From an uncultured Actinomycetes bacterium (GTDB lineage Bacteria; Actinomycetota; Actinomycetes; Nanopelagicales; Nanopelagicaceae), in the NCBI GenBank assembly GCA_903891755.1, contig CAITFY010000155.1:1-7642 (forward strand): DNA of 7,642 bases, in the 5' to 3' direction. Below the pieces are notes generated by a model. The model worked only from the letters and a program-made list of their open reading frames with translations. It had not been told where the DNA came from and did not search any database. The position numbers and the translations under genes are program-made. Positions within the stretch are counted from its first letter, which is position 1; each line of letters starts with the position of its first letter. Below, in pieces: positions 1 to 6,305 of the stretch.

Positions 1-403
1 TAAATAACGGCGTTAAATAAAGATTGGCATGAATACCGTGATGAATAGAGATGAGTGCAAGCATCTCACTCAGCAAGGCGTACCAAAGAGAGTAAATAAT
101 GCGAGCTCCGTTGAGTTTGTTAAAGGCGCTCTCAACATTGGGTAACCCTCGGCGAATCGCCCACATCGGATAGAGCACCGCAAGGAGTGGCAGAACAGTT
201 AACTTCCCGCCCGGGATTGAAAATGGAATGAGGTGCACCCCGAGATAGAGCCAAGCACTAGCCCGCACCGGATCACTTGTATTTCCAGTGGTACTTCCCG
301 CACTCGCCCATGCGAAAAGGGCTATAAAGGCGAGTGGAAATAGGGTTAAAGCGACGCTTCGAAGGGCCTGCCTAAAGGAGACCCCCAGAGCGCGAGCAAT
401 CAT
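1..403 (-). CDS. DUF6350/PerM-like integral membrane protein, partial (3' end outside window)
   Basis: An ATG at 403-401 opens a frame that stays open to base 1, giving the first 134 residues. A short basic N-terminus (R4, R11, R15) precedes a hydrophobic segment at about 17-34. Further hydrophobic stretches lie near 67-83 and 101-120, separated by a W51...H57-hydrophobic-PGG(64-66)...LPL(71-73) block ending in R84-R85. That W...H...LPL pattern and the position directly after sucD match the actinobacterial DUF6350 family, which I believe includes mycobacterial PerM, linked to cell division. The start codon is fixed by the sucD stop, which lies in the same frame (TAA-GAA-ATG), so no upstream start is possible. 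No clear Shine-Dalgarno precedes it, so translation probably depends on ribosomes finishing sucD. The family call comes from pattern memory and synteny; the membrane nature is directly visible. The full protein is expected to be several hundred residues. Confidence 0.72.
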   Translation of the reverse strand, partial: MIARALGVSFRQALRSVALTLFPLAFIALFAWASAGSTTGNTSDPVRASAWLYLGVHLIPFSIPGGKLTVLPLLAVLYPMWAIRRGLPNVESAFNKLNGARIIYSLWYALLSEMLALISIHHGIHANLYLTPLF

Positions 404-406
404 TTC

Positions 407-1288
407 TTAGCCGTTGAGGATCGCACGCATCAAGGCAGCAGTCTCACTTGGTGTCTTACCAACTTTGACTCCAGCTGCTTCAAGTGCGACTTTCTTAGCT
501 TCAGCTGTACCGGATGAACCAGAGACAATTGCGCCAGCGTGGCCCATCGTCTTTCCTTCAGGTGCAGTAAATCCAGCGACATAACCAACGACAGGCTTTG
601 TAACGTATGAAGCGATAAATGCGGCGGCACGCTCTTCAGCATCTCCACCAATCTCACCAATCATCACAATTGCATCTGTATCAGGATCATCTTGGAATGC
701 TTTCAAGCAATCGATATGAGTTGTTCCAATAATTGGGTCTCCACCGATTCCAACGGCAGTACTAAATCCAAAATCACGAAGCTCGTACATCATTTGATAG
801 GTAAGAGTTCCAGATTTAGAGACAAGCCCGATTCGTCCAGGGCCAGTGATATCTCCAGGAATGATTCCGATATTCGACAATCCTGGGCTGATGAGTCCAG
901 GGCAGTTTGGTCCAACAAGTCGAGTGGTTCCCTTGCTGACCGCATGTGCGTAGAAAGCGGCTGAATCATGAACGGGAATTCCTTCAGTGATCACGACGAC
1001 CAATGGAAGAGCTGCATCAATGGCATCCATAACGGCTGCCTTTGCAAACTTTGGCGGAACGAATACAACTGATGCATTTGCACCTGTTGCCGCAACGGCC
1101 TCTGCAACGCTGTTAAATACTGGAAGTTCTTTTCCTTCAATCGTGACAGTCTGACCGCCCTTGCCAGGGGTAACGCCACCAACAATATTGGTGCCGTACT
1201 TGAGCATCCGGCCGGTGTGCTTTGTACCTTCAGATCCAGTCATGCCTTGAACGAGAACCTTGGTTTCTTTATTAATAAAGATTGCCAT
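407..1288 (-). CDS. sucD: Succinate--CoA ligase [ADP/GDP-forming] subunit alpha
   Basis: Alpha subunit of succinyl-CoA synthetase, which with SucC converts succinyl-CoA, phosphate and NDP to succinate, CoA and NTP in the cytosolic TCA cycle. The 293 residues match the usual length of about 290. The N-terminal CoA-binding Rossmann domain begins with FINKETKVLVQGMTGSEGTKH (residues 4-24). GPNCPG is at 126-131, GLVSKSGTLTYQ at 154-165, GEIGG at 211-215 with E212 as the likely acid that contacts the phosphohistidine, and MGHAGAI at 248-254 with H250 as the phosphorylated histidine. The ATG follows the sucC TAA with no intervening base (TAAATG), and only a weak purine-rich GGCGGCGAAG lies upstream inside sucC, so coupled translation is likely and would help equal subunit supply. 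No key residue is missing. ADP versus GDP preference resides in the beta subunit and cannot be read here. Confidence 0.98.
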   Translation of the reverse strand: MAIFINKETKVLVQGMTGSEGTKHTGRMLKYGTNIVGGVTPGKGGQTVTIEGKELPVFNSVAEAVAATGANASVVFVPPKFAKAAVMDAIDAALPLVVVITEGIPVHDSAAFYAHAVSKGTTRLVGPNCPGLISPGLSNIGIIPGDITGPGRIGLVSKSGTLTYQMMYELRDFGFSTAVGIGGDPIIGTTHIDCLKAFQDDPDTDAIVMIGEIGGDAEERAAAFIASYVTKPVVGYVAGFTAPEGKTMGHAGAIVSGSSGTAEAKKVALEAAGVKVGKTPSETAALMRAILNG

Positions 1289-2449
1289 TTACTTCGCCGC
1301 CAATTCTGCAGCCTTAGCAGCTGCCCCATCCATGGTGTCTAGCTGCTGAACTAGTGGGTGCGCAGCATCATTCAAGATGCGGCGTCCCTCAATAACATTG
1401 TTTCCATCGAGGCGAACCACGATTGGCTTCGTAGCCTTATCGCCCAAGATTTCTAGAGCTTGCACAATTCCGTTAGCAACGGCGTCGCAAGCAGTGATTC
1501 CGCCAAAGACATTTACAAAGACGCTACGGACATCTGTATCTCCCAAGATGATAGAGAGACCGTTAGCCATAACTTCAGCAGATGCACCTCCACCAATATC
1601 TAAGAAGTTTGCTGGCTTCACTCCATATTTTTCACCGGCGTAAGCAACGACATCCAAGGTGCTCATAACTAGGCCAGCACCATTTCCGATGATTCCAACT
1701 TCGCCATCGAGTTTGACGTAGTTAAGACCCTTCTCCTTCGCTGCTGCCTCAAGTGGGTTTGCAGCGGCATGATCTACGAGAGCCTCATGAGCAGGGTGAC
1801 GGAAATCAGCATTGTCATCCAAGGTGACCTTGCCATCAAGTGCGATGATGCGACCATCTTCTGTCTTTACCAATGGGTTGATCTCCATCAACGTCGCATC
1901 TTCTGCAACGAATGCTGCCCAGAGTTTAAGAAGTACATCTGCGACATCGTTTGCGACTTCGGCGGGGAATTGTCCTGCTTGAACAATCTCCAGAGCCTGC
2001 GCTGAAGTAATTCCTACATTTGGATCGATACCAACTCGAGCCAACTTCTCAGGCTGCGTATGTGCAACTTCTTCAATCTCCATACCGCCGGCAACAGATG
2101 CCATCACGAGGAAATTGCGGTTGGCGCGATCGAGCAAAATTGCCATGTAATACTCTTCAGCGATCGGAGCTGCTTGAGCGATCATCACCTTGTGAACGGT
2201 GTGACCCTTAATATCCATTCCTAAAATATCGTTTGCCTTGGCGCGTGCATCTGCTGCATCTACAGCTAACTTCACACCGCCAGCTTTTCCACGGCCGCCA
2301 ACTTTTACCTGTGCTTTGACGACAACTTTTCCACCCATAATTGCAGCTGCTGCTTCGGCTTCATCAGCAGTTGTAGCAACTGCGCCGGCAAGAACTGGAA
2401 TGTTGTGAGCTTCAAAGAGATCTCGAGCTTGATACTCAAAGAGATCCAC
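1289..2449 (-). CDS. sucC: Succinate--CoA ligase [ADP/GDP-forming] subunit beta
   Basis: Beta subunit of succinyl-CoA synthetase, providing the nucleotide-binding ATP-grasp domain and the succinate site. At 386 residues it is the normal size. The N-terminal MDLFEYQARDLF is the family signature. The ATP-grasp glycine-rich KVGGRGKAGGVK is at 49-60, MEINPL at 188-193 and LDGK at 204-207 (N191 and D205 being the expected Mg ligands), GNGAGLVMSTLD at 255-266, DIGGGA at 284-289 and VFGGI at 314-318. The start is GTG (2449-2447): a TAG stop lies in frame two codons upstream, so no earlier start exists, and the N-terminus matches orthologues. A GGGG stretch about 7 nt upstream is the only ribosome binding site candidate. 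The gene lies 79 bp after pcrA and abuts sucD with no gap. Confidence 0.98.
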   Translation of the reverse strand: MDLFEYQARDLFEAHNIPVLAGAVATTADEAEAAAAIMGGKVVVKAQVKVGGRGKAGGVKLAVDAADARAKANDILGMDIKGHTVHKVMIAQAAPIAEEYYMAILLDRANRNFLVMASVAGGMEIEEVAHTQPEKLARVGIDPNVGITSAQALEIVQAGQFPAEVANDVADVLLKLWAAFVAEDATLMEINPLVKTEDGRIIALDGKVTLDDNADFRHPAHEALVDHAAANPLEAAAKEKGLNYVKLDGEVGIIGNGAGLVMSTLDVVAYAGEKYGVKPANFLDIGGGASAEVMANGLSIILGDTDVRSVFVNVFGGITACDAVANGIVQALEILGDKATKPIVVRLDGNNVIEGRRILNDAAHPLVQQLDTMDGAAAKAAELAAK

Positions 2450-2460
2450 GCGCTACCCCG

Positions 2461-2488
2461 ATCTATAGATTTGTATTGAGAAAGCCAA
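2461..2488 (-). promoter_or_regulatory. Possible sucCD promoter with a 10-bp palindrome
   Basis: Reading leftwards, TTGGCT (2488-2483) resembles a -35 box, and TATAGAT (2467-2461) resembles a -10 element 11 nt before the sucC GTG. The spacing to TATAGA is 15 nt, shorter than optimal, so the match is imperfect. The perfect palindrome ATCTATAGAT (2461-2470) overlaps the -10 candidate and could be coincidence or an operator half. This is the only promoter-like stretch seen in the pcrA-sucC gap. Confidence 0.25.
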
Positions 2489-2489
2489 T

Positions 2490-2518
2490 AACTACAAGTG
2501 GAAATCTTACTTGGAGTT
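2490..2518 (-). terminator. Imperfect hairpin in the pcrA-sucC gap (possible terminator or processing site)
   Basis: On the leftward transcript, AACTCCAAGT (2518-2509) can pair with ACTTGTAGTT (2499-2490) at 9 of 10 positions around a 9-nt loop. An outer pair, AAAGCC (2529-2524) with GGCTTT (2486-2481), could extend it across internal unpaired bases. It begins 10 nt after the pcrA stop. The stem is poor in G+C and is not followed by a proper U-run (ATTGGCTTTC), so it is a weak intrinsic terminator at best. It could instead be a partial terminator or RNA-processing element between pcrA and sucCD. Confidence 0.3.
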
Positions 2519-2528
2519 GAGAGGGCTT

Positions 2529-4742
2529 TTAGAGCCGCTCAACTGGGGCGTAGCGGAGGAGGAGTCGCTTCTCGCCAGAACTTCCAAAATCAATGGTCGC
2601 CTCTGCTCGATCTCCAGAGCCATTCACTGCAACCACCTTGCCGAGACCAAATGTGTCATGGGACACACGGTCCCCAACTTCTAAGACGATTGCGCTCTCA
2701 ACCCTCTTCCCGGTTGCGCGTGGTGGTGGACCAAAGCTGCGAGGGGCAGAGCTGCGTGGCTTGAGAGATGAGGTAACGGTGTTCCAACTAATGACGTTCT
2801 CTGGGATCTCAGCCAAGAATCTAGAAGGAGGGTTATAGGTAGGTGCGCCCCAGGATGAGCGATATTCAGAGCGAGAGAGATAGAGGCGTTGGCGTGCCCT
2901 GGTGAGCCCTACATAGGCCAGGCGACGCTCCTCTTCTATTTCAGAACGTTCACCCAGAGTTCGGGAGTGAGGGAATATCCCCTCCTCCATCCCAGTCAGG
3001 AAGACCGTGGGAAACTCCAAGCCCTTTGCAGTGTGGAGGGTCATCATCGTCACGACGCCACCATGATCTTCCCCATCTGGAATCTGATCAGAATCAGCAA
3101 CGAGTGAGACATCCTCGAGGAAGCCAGAGAGAGAAATCTCTTCTCCCTCATCTACCTCTGACTCTTCATATTCAGTGGCAACTGAAACTAACTCTTGCAA
3201 GTTCTCAACGCGCCCCTCATCTTGGGGATCTGCACTGTTTACTAGCTCGGCAAGAAGCCCGCTCTGCTCAAGCACGGCCTGCGCGATTACAGAAGGCTTA
3301 GTTCTCGCTTCAACAAGTGTGCGTAATGAATCTAAGAGATGAATGAAATCATTGATTGCGATGAGTGATCTGCTTGGAATCCCGACTGCATTCTTGGCAT
3401 CGCAGAGAGCGCGCCAGAAGGATATTCCAGCAGAAGCAGCATGTTGATCAATGATGTCGAGCGCACGATCGCCAATCCCACGCTTGGGAGTGTTGATGAT
3501 GCGGCGGAGGGAAATTTCATCTTCTGGGTTTACTAAGACGCGAAGATAGCCGAGGAAATCCTTTACCTCTTTGCGTTCATAGAAGCGAACCCCGCCAACA
3601 ACTTTATAAGGAATTGCTGAACGCAAAAATGTCTCTTCAAAGATACGTGACTGTGCATTGGTCCGATAGAAGATCGCGGTATCTCCAGGTTTTGATTCAC
3701 CGCTATCTCGTAACCTGCGGATCTCACCGACGACAAAGTCAGCCTCTTCATGTTCATTTTCGGCAACATAACCAGTGATCGCCTCACCAGCGCCCTCTTG
3801 GGACCAGAGATTCTTATCTTTGCGACCTTCATTATTTGAGATAACCGCGTTTGCTGCGCTAAGAATGTTTTGAGTGGATCGGTAGTTTTGCTCGAGCAGC
3901 ACCGTTCGTGCGTTGGGGTAATCCTCTTCGAATTGCAGAATGTTACGGATATTAGCGCCGCGAAAAGCATAGATAGATTGGTCGGCATCGCCGACAACGC
4001 AGAGCTCAGCTAATGGGAAACCATCTTCTATCGTGCCGACTAATTCGCGAACCAATATGTATTGGGCATGGTTTGTATCTTGATATTCATCGACCAAGAT
4101 GTGGCGAAAACGAGAGCGGTAACGGGCACGCGCCTCGGGAAACCTTTGCAGCACCTCTACTGTCTTGCCAATCAAATCATCAAAGTCCATGGCATTTGCT
4201 GCCCCAAGGCGCTTTTGATACATTGCAAAGATCTCAGCGATGATCTCTTCGAAGTGATTTGTGGTTGAGTTTCTGTAATCTGCGGGACCTTGTAACTCGT
4301 TCTTCGCCGCTGAAATAATTCCAGCGATTGCCCGGGCTGCATATTGCTTAGCATCCAAGTTCATCTCGCGAATAATTACTGTCAATAATCTGACGCTATC
4401 GCTGGAGTCATAGATGGTGAATGAGTTGGAGTATCCCAATCTAGAAGCCTCTTGTCTCAAAATCCTTACGCAGGCGGAGTGAAAAGTAGAGACCCACATG
4501 GCTTTGGCGCGATCTCCCACTAAATCCGCAACCCGCTCCTTCATCTCAGCGGCGGCCTTATTTGTAAAGGTAATCGCGAGAACTTCGTAGGGAGCAACAC
4601 CGCGCTCCCCTAATAGATAGGCGATGCGGCGGGTCAGAACTCGGGTTTTTCCAGAGCCTGCACCGGCAACCACCAGTAACGGTGAACCCTGATGAATTAC
4701 AGCGTCGCGCTGCGGAGGGTTCAGGCCGTCTAGGAGTGACAT
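2529..4742 (-). CDS. pcrA: ATP-dependent DNA helicase, PcrA/UvrD family (superfamily 1A)
   Basis: A 3'-5' DNA helicase acting in nucleotide excision repair, removal of RecA filaments and replication-transcription conflicts. From the ATG at 4742 it is 737 residues, a typical PcrA length. SF1A motifs occur in order (numbered from this ATG): Walker A GAGSGKT at 27-33; motif Ia ITFTNKAAAEMKER near 57-70; motif II DEYQDTN at 218-224; motif III GDADQSIYAFRGA near 251-263; motif IV EQNYRS near 284-289; motif V TLHTAKGLEF near 568-577; motif VI RRLAYVGLTRAR near 606-617. A Pro/Ser/Arg linker near 660-680 leads to a C-terminal tudor-like module (VGDRVSHDTFGLGKV and onward) that in PcrA contacts RNA polymerase. 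A TTG at 4763 would add seven residues, but the ATG gives the family-typical MSLLDGLNPPQRDAV and a leaderless-type promoter fits it. All motifs are intact. Confidence 0.97.
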   Translation of the reverse strand: MSLLDGLNPPQRDAVIHQGSPLLVVAGAGSGKTRVLTRRIAYLLGERGVAPYEVLAITFTNKAAAEMKERVADLVGDRAKAMWVSTFHSACVRILRQEASRLGYSNSFTIYDSSDSVRLLTVIIREMNLDAKQYAARAIAGIISAAKNELQGPADYRNSTTNHFEEIIAEIFAMYQKRLGAANAMDFDDLIGKTVEVLQRFPEARARYRSRFRHILVDEYQDTNHAQYILVRELVGTIEDGFPLAELCVVGDADQSIYAFRGANIRNILQFEEDYPNARTVLLEQNYRSTQNILSAANAVISNNEGRKDKNLWSQEGAGEAITGYVAENEHEEADFVVGEIRRLRDSGESKPGDTAIFYRTNAQSRIFEETFLRSAIPYKVVGGVRFYERKEVKDFLGYLRVLVNPEDEISLRRIINTPKRGIGDRALDIIDQHAASAGISFWRALCDAKNAVGIPSRSLIAINDFIHLLDSLRTLVEARTKPSVIAQAVLEQSGLLAELVNSADPQDEGRVENLQELVSVATEYEESEVDEGEEISLSGFLEDVSLVADSDQIPDGEDHGGVVTMMTLHTAKGLEFPTVFLTGMEEGIFPHSRTLGERSEIEEERRLAYVGLTRARQRLYLSRSEYRSSWGAPTYNPPSRFLAEIPENVISWNTVTSSLKPRSSAPRSFGPPPRATGKRVESAIVLEVGDRVSHDTFGLGKVVAVNGSGDRAEATIDFGSSGEKRLLLRYAPVERL

Positions 4743-4749
4743 GGGCGGG

Positions 4750-4755
4750 AGTCTA
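4750..4755 (-). promoter_or_regulatory. Candidate -10 element for leaderless pcrA
   Basis: Leftward TAGACT fits TANNNT and sits 7 nt before the pcrA ATG at 4742, so transcription would start at or next to the A of the start codon. The intervening CCCGCCC contains no Shine-Dalgarno. No convincing -35 box is seen 16-18 nt upstream, which is common in actinobacteria. The six-base match alone is weak; the spacing and absence of a ribosome binding site are what support it. Confidence 0.4.
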
Positions 4756-4774
4756 TCTATCAATGCTGACTCAG

Positions 4775-4780
4775 TAGGAT
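4775..4780 (+). promoter_or_regulatory. Candidate -10 element for the leaderless PIG-L deacetylase gene
   Basis: TAGGAT fits TANNNT and ends 6 nt before the ATG at 4787. The spacer TGCGGC has no Shine-Dalgarno, so a leaderless transcript is the simplest reading. It lies back to back with the pcrA element (19 bp between the two hexamers), so RNA polymerase could hardly occupy both promoters at once. No recognisable -35 hexamer is seen. Confidence 0.42.
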
Positions 4781-4786
4781 TGCGGC

Positions 4787-5512
4787 ATGGACCCTATGCT
4801 CGATAGCGAAGTAGAACGCATCCTCGTCGTAACGGCGCACCCAGATGATCTTGATTTTGGTGCCGGCGGAACTATCGCACAGTGGAGCGCAGCTGGAATC
4901 AAAATCTCCTACTGCATCTGCACCAACGGTGATCAGGGTGGCGTTGATGCTTCGATTACCCGCGAAGAGATGAAGCAGATCCGTCGTCGCGAGCAGACAG
5001 AGGCTGGAAAAGTATTAGGCGTTACAGATATTCACTTCCTTGATTACCGCGATGGCTGGTTAGCTCCGACTATTGAGTTGCGAAAAGATATCGTGCGAGT
5101 AATTCGCAAGGTTCGCCCGCAGCGCATGCTGATTCAAAGTCCAGAGCGAAACTGGAATCGTTTAGGTGCGAGCCATCCTGATCATCTAGCAGCAGGAGAA
5201 GCTGCGATTCAAGCTATCTACCCTGACTCTGGAAATCCATTCGCTTTTGAAGATCTTCTCCATGATGAACACCTTGAGCCTTGGAATATCAAAGAGGCTT
5301 GGGTCATGATGTCTGAAGGAAATGATCACCACGTCGACATCACCGATACCTTTGAACTCAAGATGAAAGCACTTGCAGCTCACGCCAGCCAGACTTCGCA
5401 TGTTGAGAACTTTGAAGAGCGCATCCGTGACTGGGGAACCAAGAATGGCGAAGCCGTCGGATTAACCAATGGACGTTTGGCTGAGACCTTTAAAATAGTC
5501 TCGCTGGGCTAA
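4787..5512 (+). CDS. PIG-L/LmbE family deacetylase
   Basis: A 241-residue zinc-dependent deacetylase of the PIG-L (LmbE) family, which removes acetyl or related acyl groups from N-acylated amino sugars; actinobacterial members include MshB and Mca of mycothiol metabolism. The metal-binding AHPDD is at 17-21 (H18 and D21 expected ligands, D20 the probable general base), followed by DFGAGGTIAQW at 23-33, TNGDQGG at 46-52, ExxxxRRREQ near 61-70 and FLDYRDGWL at 84-92. SHPDH at 129-133 supplies the third metal histidine (H133 or H130), and HHVDIT at 181-186 lies near the active-site rim. No signal peptide or membrane segment is seen, so it should be cytosolic. It is shorter than MshB or Mca (about 290-300), so I do not assign either; the substrate is unknown. 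An in-frame ATG at 4796 is an alternative start. It diverges from pcrA and converges on the cyclophilin gene. Confidence 0.92.
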   Translation: MDPMLDSEVERILVVTAHPDDLDFGAGGTIAQWSAAGIKISYCICTNGDQGGVDASITREEMKQIRRREQTEAGKVLGVTDIHFLDYRDGWLAPTIELRKDIVRVIRKVRPQRMLIQSPERNWNRLGASHPDHLAAGEAAIQAIYPDSGNPFAFEDLLHDEHLEPWNIKEAWVMMSEGNDHHVDITDTFELKMKALAAHASQTSHVENFEERIRDWGTKNGEAVGLTNGRLAETFKIVSLG

Positions 5513-5523
5513 TCAAAAAGCTC

Positions 5524-6303
5524 TTAATTACTTACCTTTACCGATTCAATAGCAATTGTTTGCTTTGGTGTGCCATCAGTTCCTCCACCAACCACACCAG
5601 CAGCGGCAACCTTCTTCACAACATCTAACCCACTTGTAACCTGACCCCAGATTGTGTAGTCAGCCCCCAAGGTGGTGTCTTTATATACGATGAAGAACTG
5701 GCTTCCATTAGTACCGCGGCCTTGCGCATCAATGCCTGAGTTGGCCATCGCGATAGTTCCGGCAGGGTAATCGTTTGTGCCTTTGGCGGGCAGGTTCTCA
5801 TCGTTGTAGCTCCACATTGGACCACCAGATCCAGTCGCGGTTGGGTCGCCACACTGAAGAACGTATAAACCCGCCGTAGTAATTCTGTGACATAAAGAAT
5901 GATCAAAGAAGCCAGCCTTTGCCAGCGATGTCATAGCAATAACAGTGACCGGGGCCTTCTTTCCAAAAGCGGTAAATGTGATGGTGCCGCAGTTGGTATT
6001 TAAAGTAAAGGTGCGATCAGTTGGGGCGACCTTCGTAGCTGGAATGGCAACCTTAATTGGATAGTGCGCAGTAGAACTGGTTTTCACGCATCCTGTTACG
6101 GGTGCAACGTTCCCACTAAAAGGCGTTATCTGCTTCCTCGGCATCATCAGAGTTGTTGGCATTGGAGAAGGAGTAGCTGAATGAGAGGCGCGAGGAGTCT
6201 TGGAATCTGAGGCGTAACTTGGTACAGAGCTGGCGACAGTGCTCAACGCAATAACGAAGCATGCAACTGACGTTGTTGCAATCACTCTTCTCTTGCTGCT
6301 CAC
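5524..6303 (-). CDS. Secreted cyclophilin-type peptidyl-prolyl cis-trans isomerase
   Basis: Catalyses cis-trans isomerisation of Xaa-Pro bonds, probably outside the membrane. With GTG 6303 as start (259 residues), the N-terminus has K4-R5-R6, a hydrophobic core to about residue 23 and a plausible signal peptidase site after SYA near residue 31. An S/T/P-rich linker (about 32-65) follows, then a cyclophilin domain from about 95 to the end. Signatures include FFDHSLCHR at 132-140 (R140 catalytic), LYVLQCGDPTATGSGGP near 146-162 (Q150), TNGSQFFIV at 198-206 and YTIWGQV at 216-222; the usual Phe of the active-site FMIQ-like block is Tyr147. Mature cysteines C72, C105, C138 and C151 could form two disulfides, typical of exported actinobacterial cyclophilins. 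A GTG at 6315 would add four residues and overlap guaA; 6303 is preferred for its GGGAG ribosome binding site. C15 sits at the start of the hydrophobic core and is not a good lipobox. Co-transcription with guaA is likely. Confidence 0.93.
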   Translation of the reverse strand: MSSKRRVIATTSVACFVIALSTVASSVPSYASDSKTPRASHSATPSPMPTTLMMPRKQITPFSGNVAPVTGCVKTSSTAHYPIKVAIPATKVAPTDRTFTLNTNCGTITFTAFGKKAPVTVIAMTSLAKAGFFDHSLCHRITTAGLYVLQCGDPTATGSGGPMWSYNDENLPAKGTNDYPAGTIAMANSGIDAQGRGTNGSQFFIVYKDTTLGADYTIWGQVTSGLDVVKKVAAAGVVGGGTDGTPKQTIAIESVKVSN

Positions 6304-6305
6304 AA

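Noticed and set aside
1769..2211. Two rightward open frames opposite sucC
   Set aside because: They are antisense to conserved ATP-grasp sequence, with no ribosome binding site or family resemblance.
3563..3997. A leftward 144-codon open frame in a second frame of pcrA
   Set aside because: It overlaps conserved helicase motifs III and IV in the true frame, and its sequence has no recognisable domain; it is a shadow frame.
5500..5540. Possible bidirectional terminator between the converging PIG-L and cyclophilin genes
   Set aside because: Only 11 bp separate the stops, and although short A/T runs exist (CAAAAAG), I could not find a stem with adequate pairing next to them. Transcripts probably overlap into each other's 3' ends.
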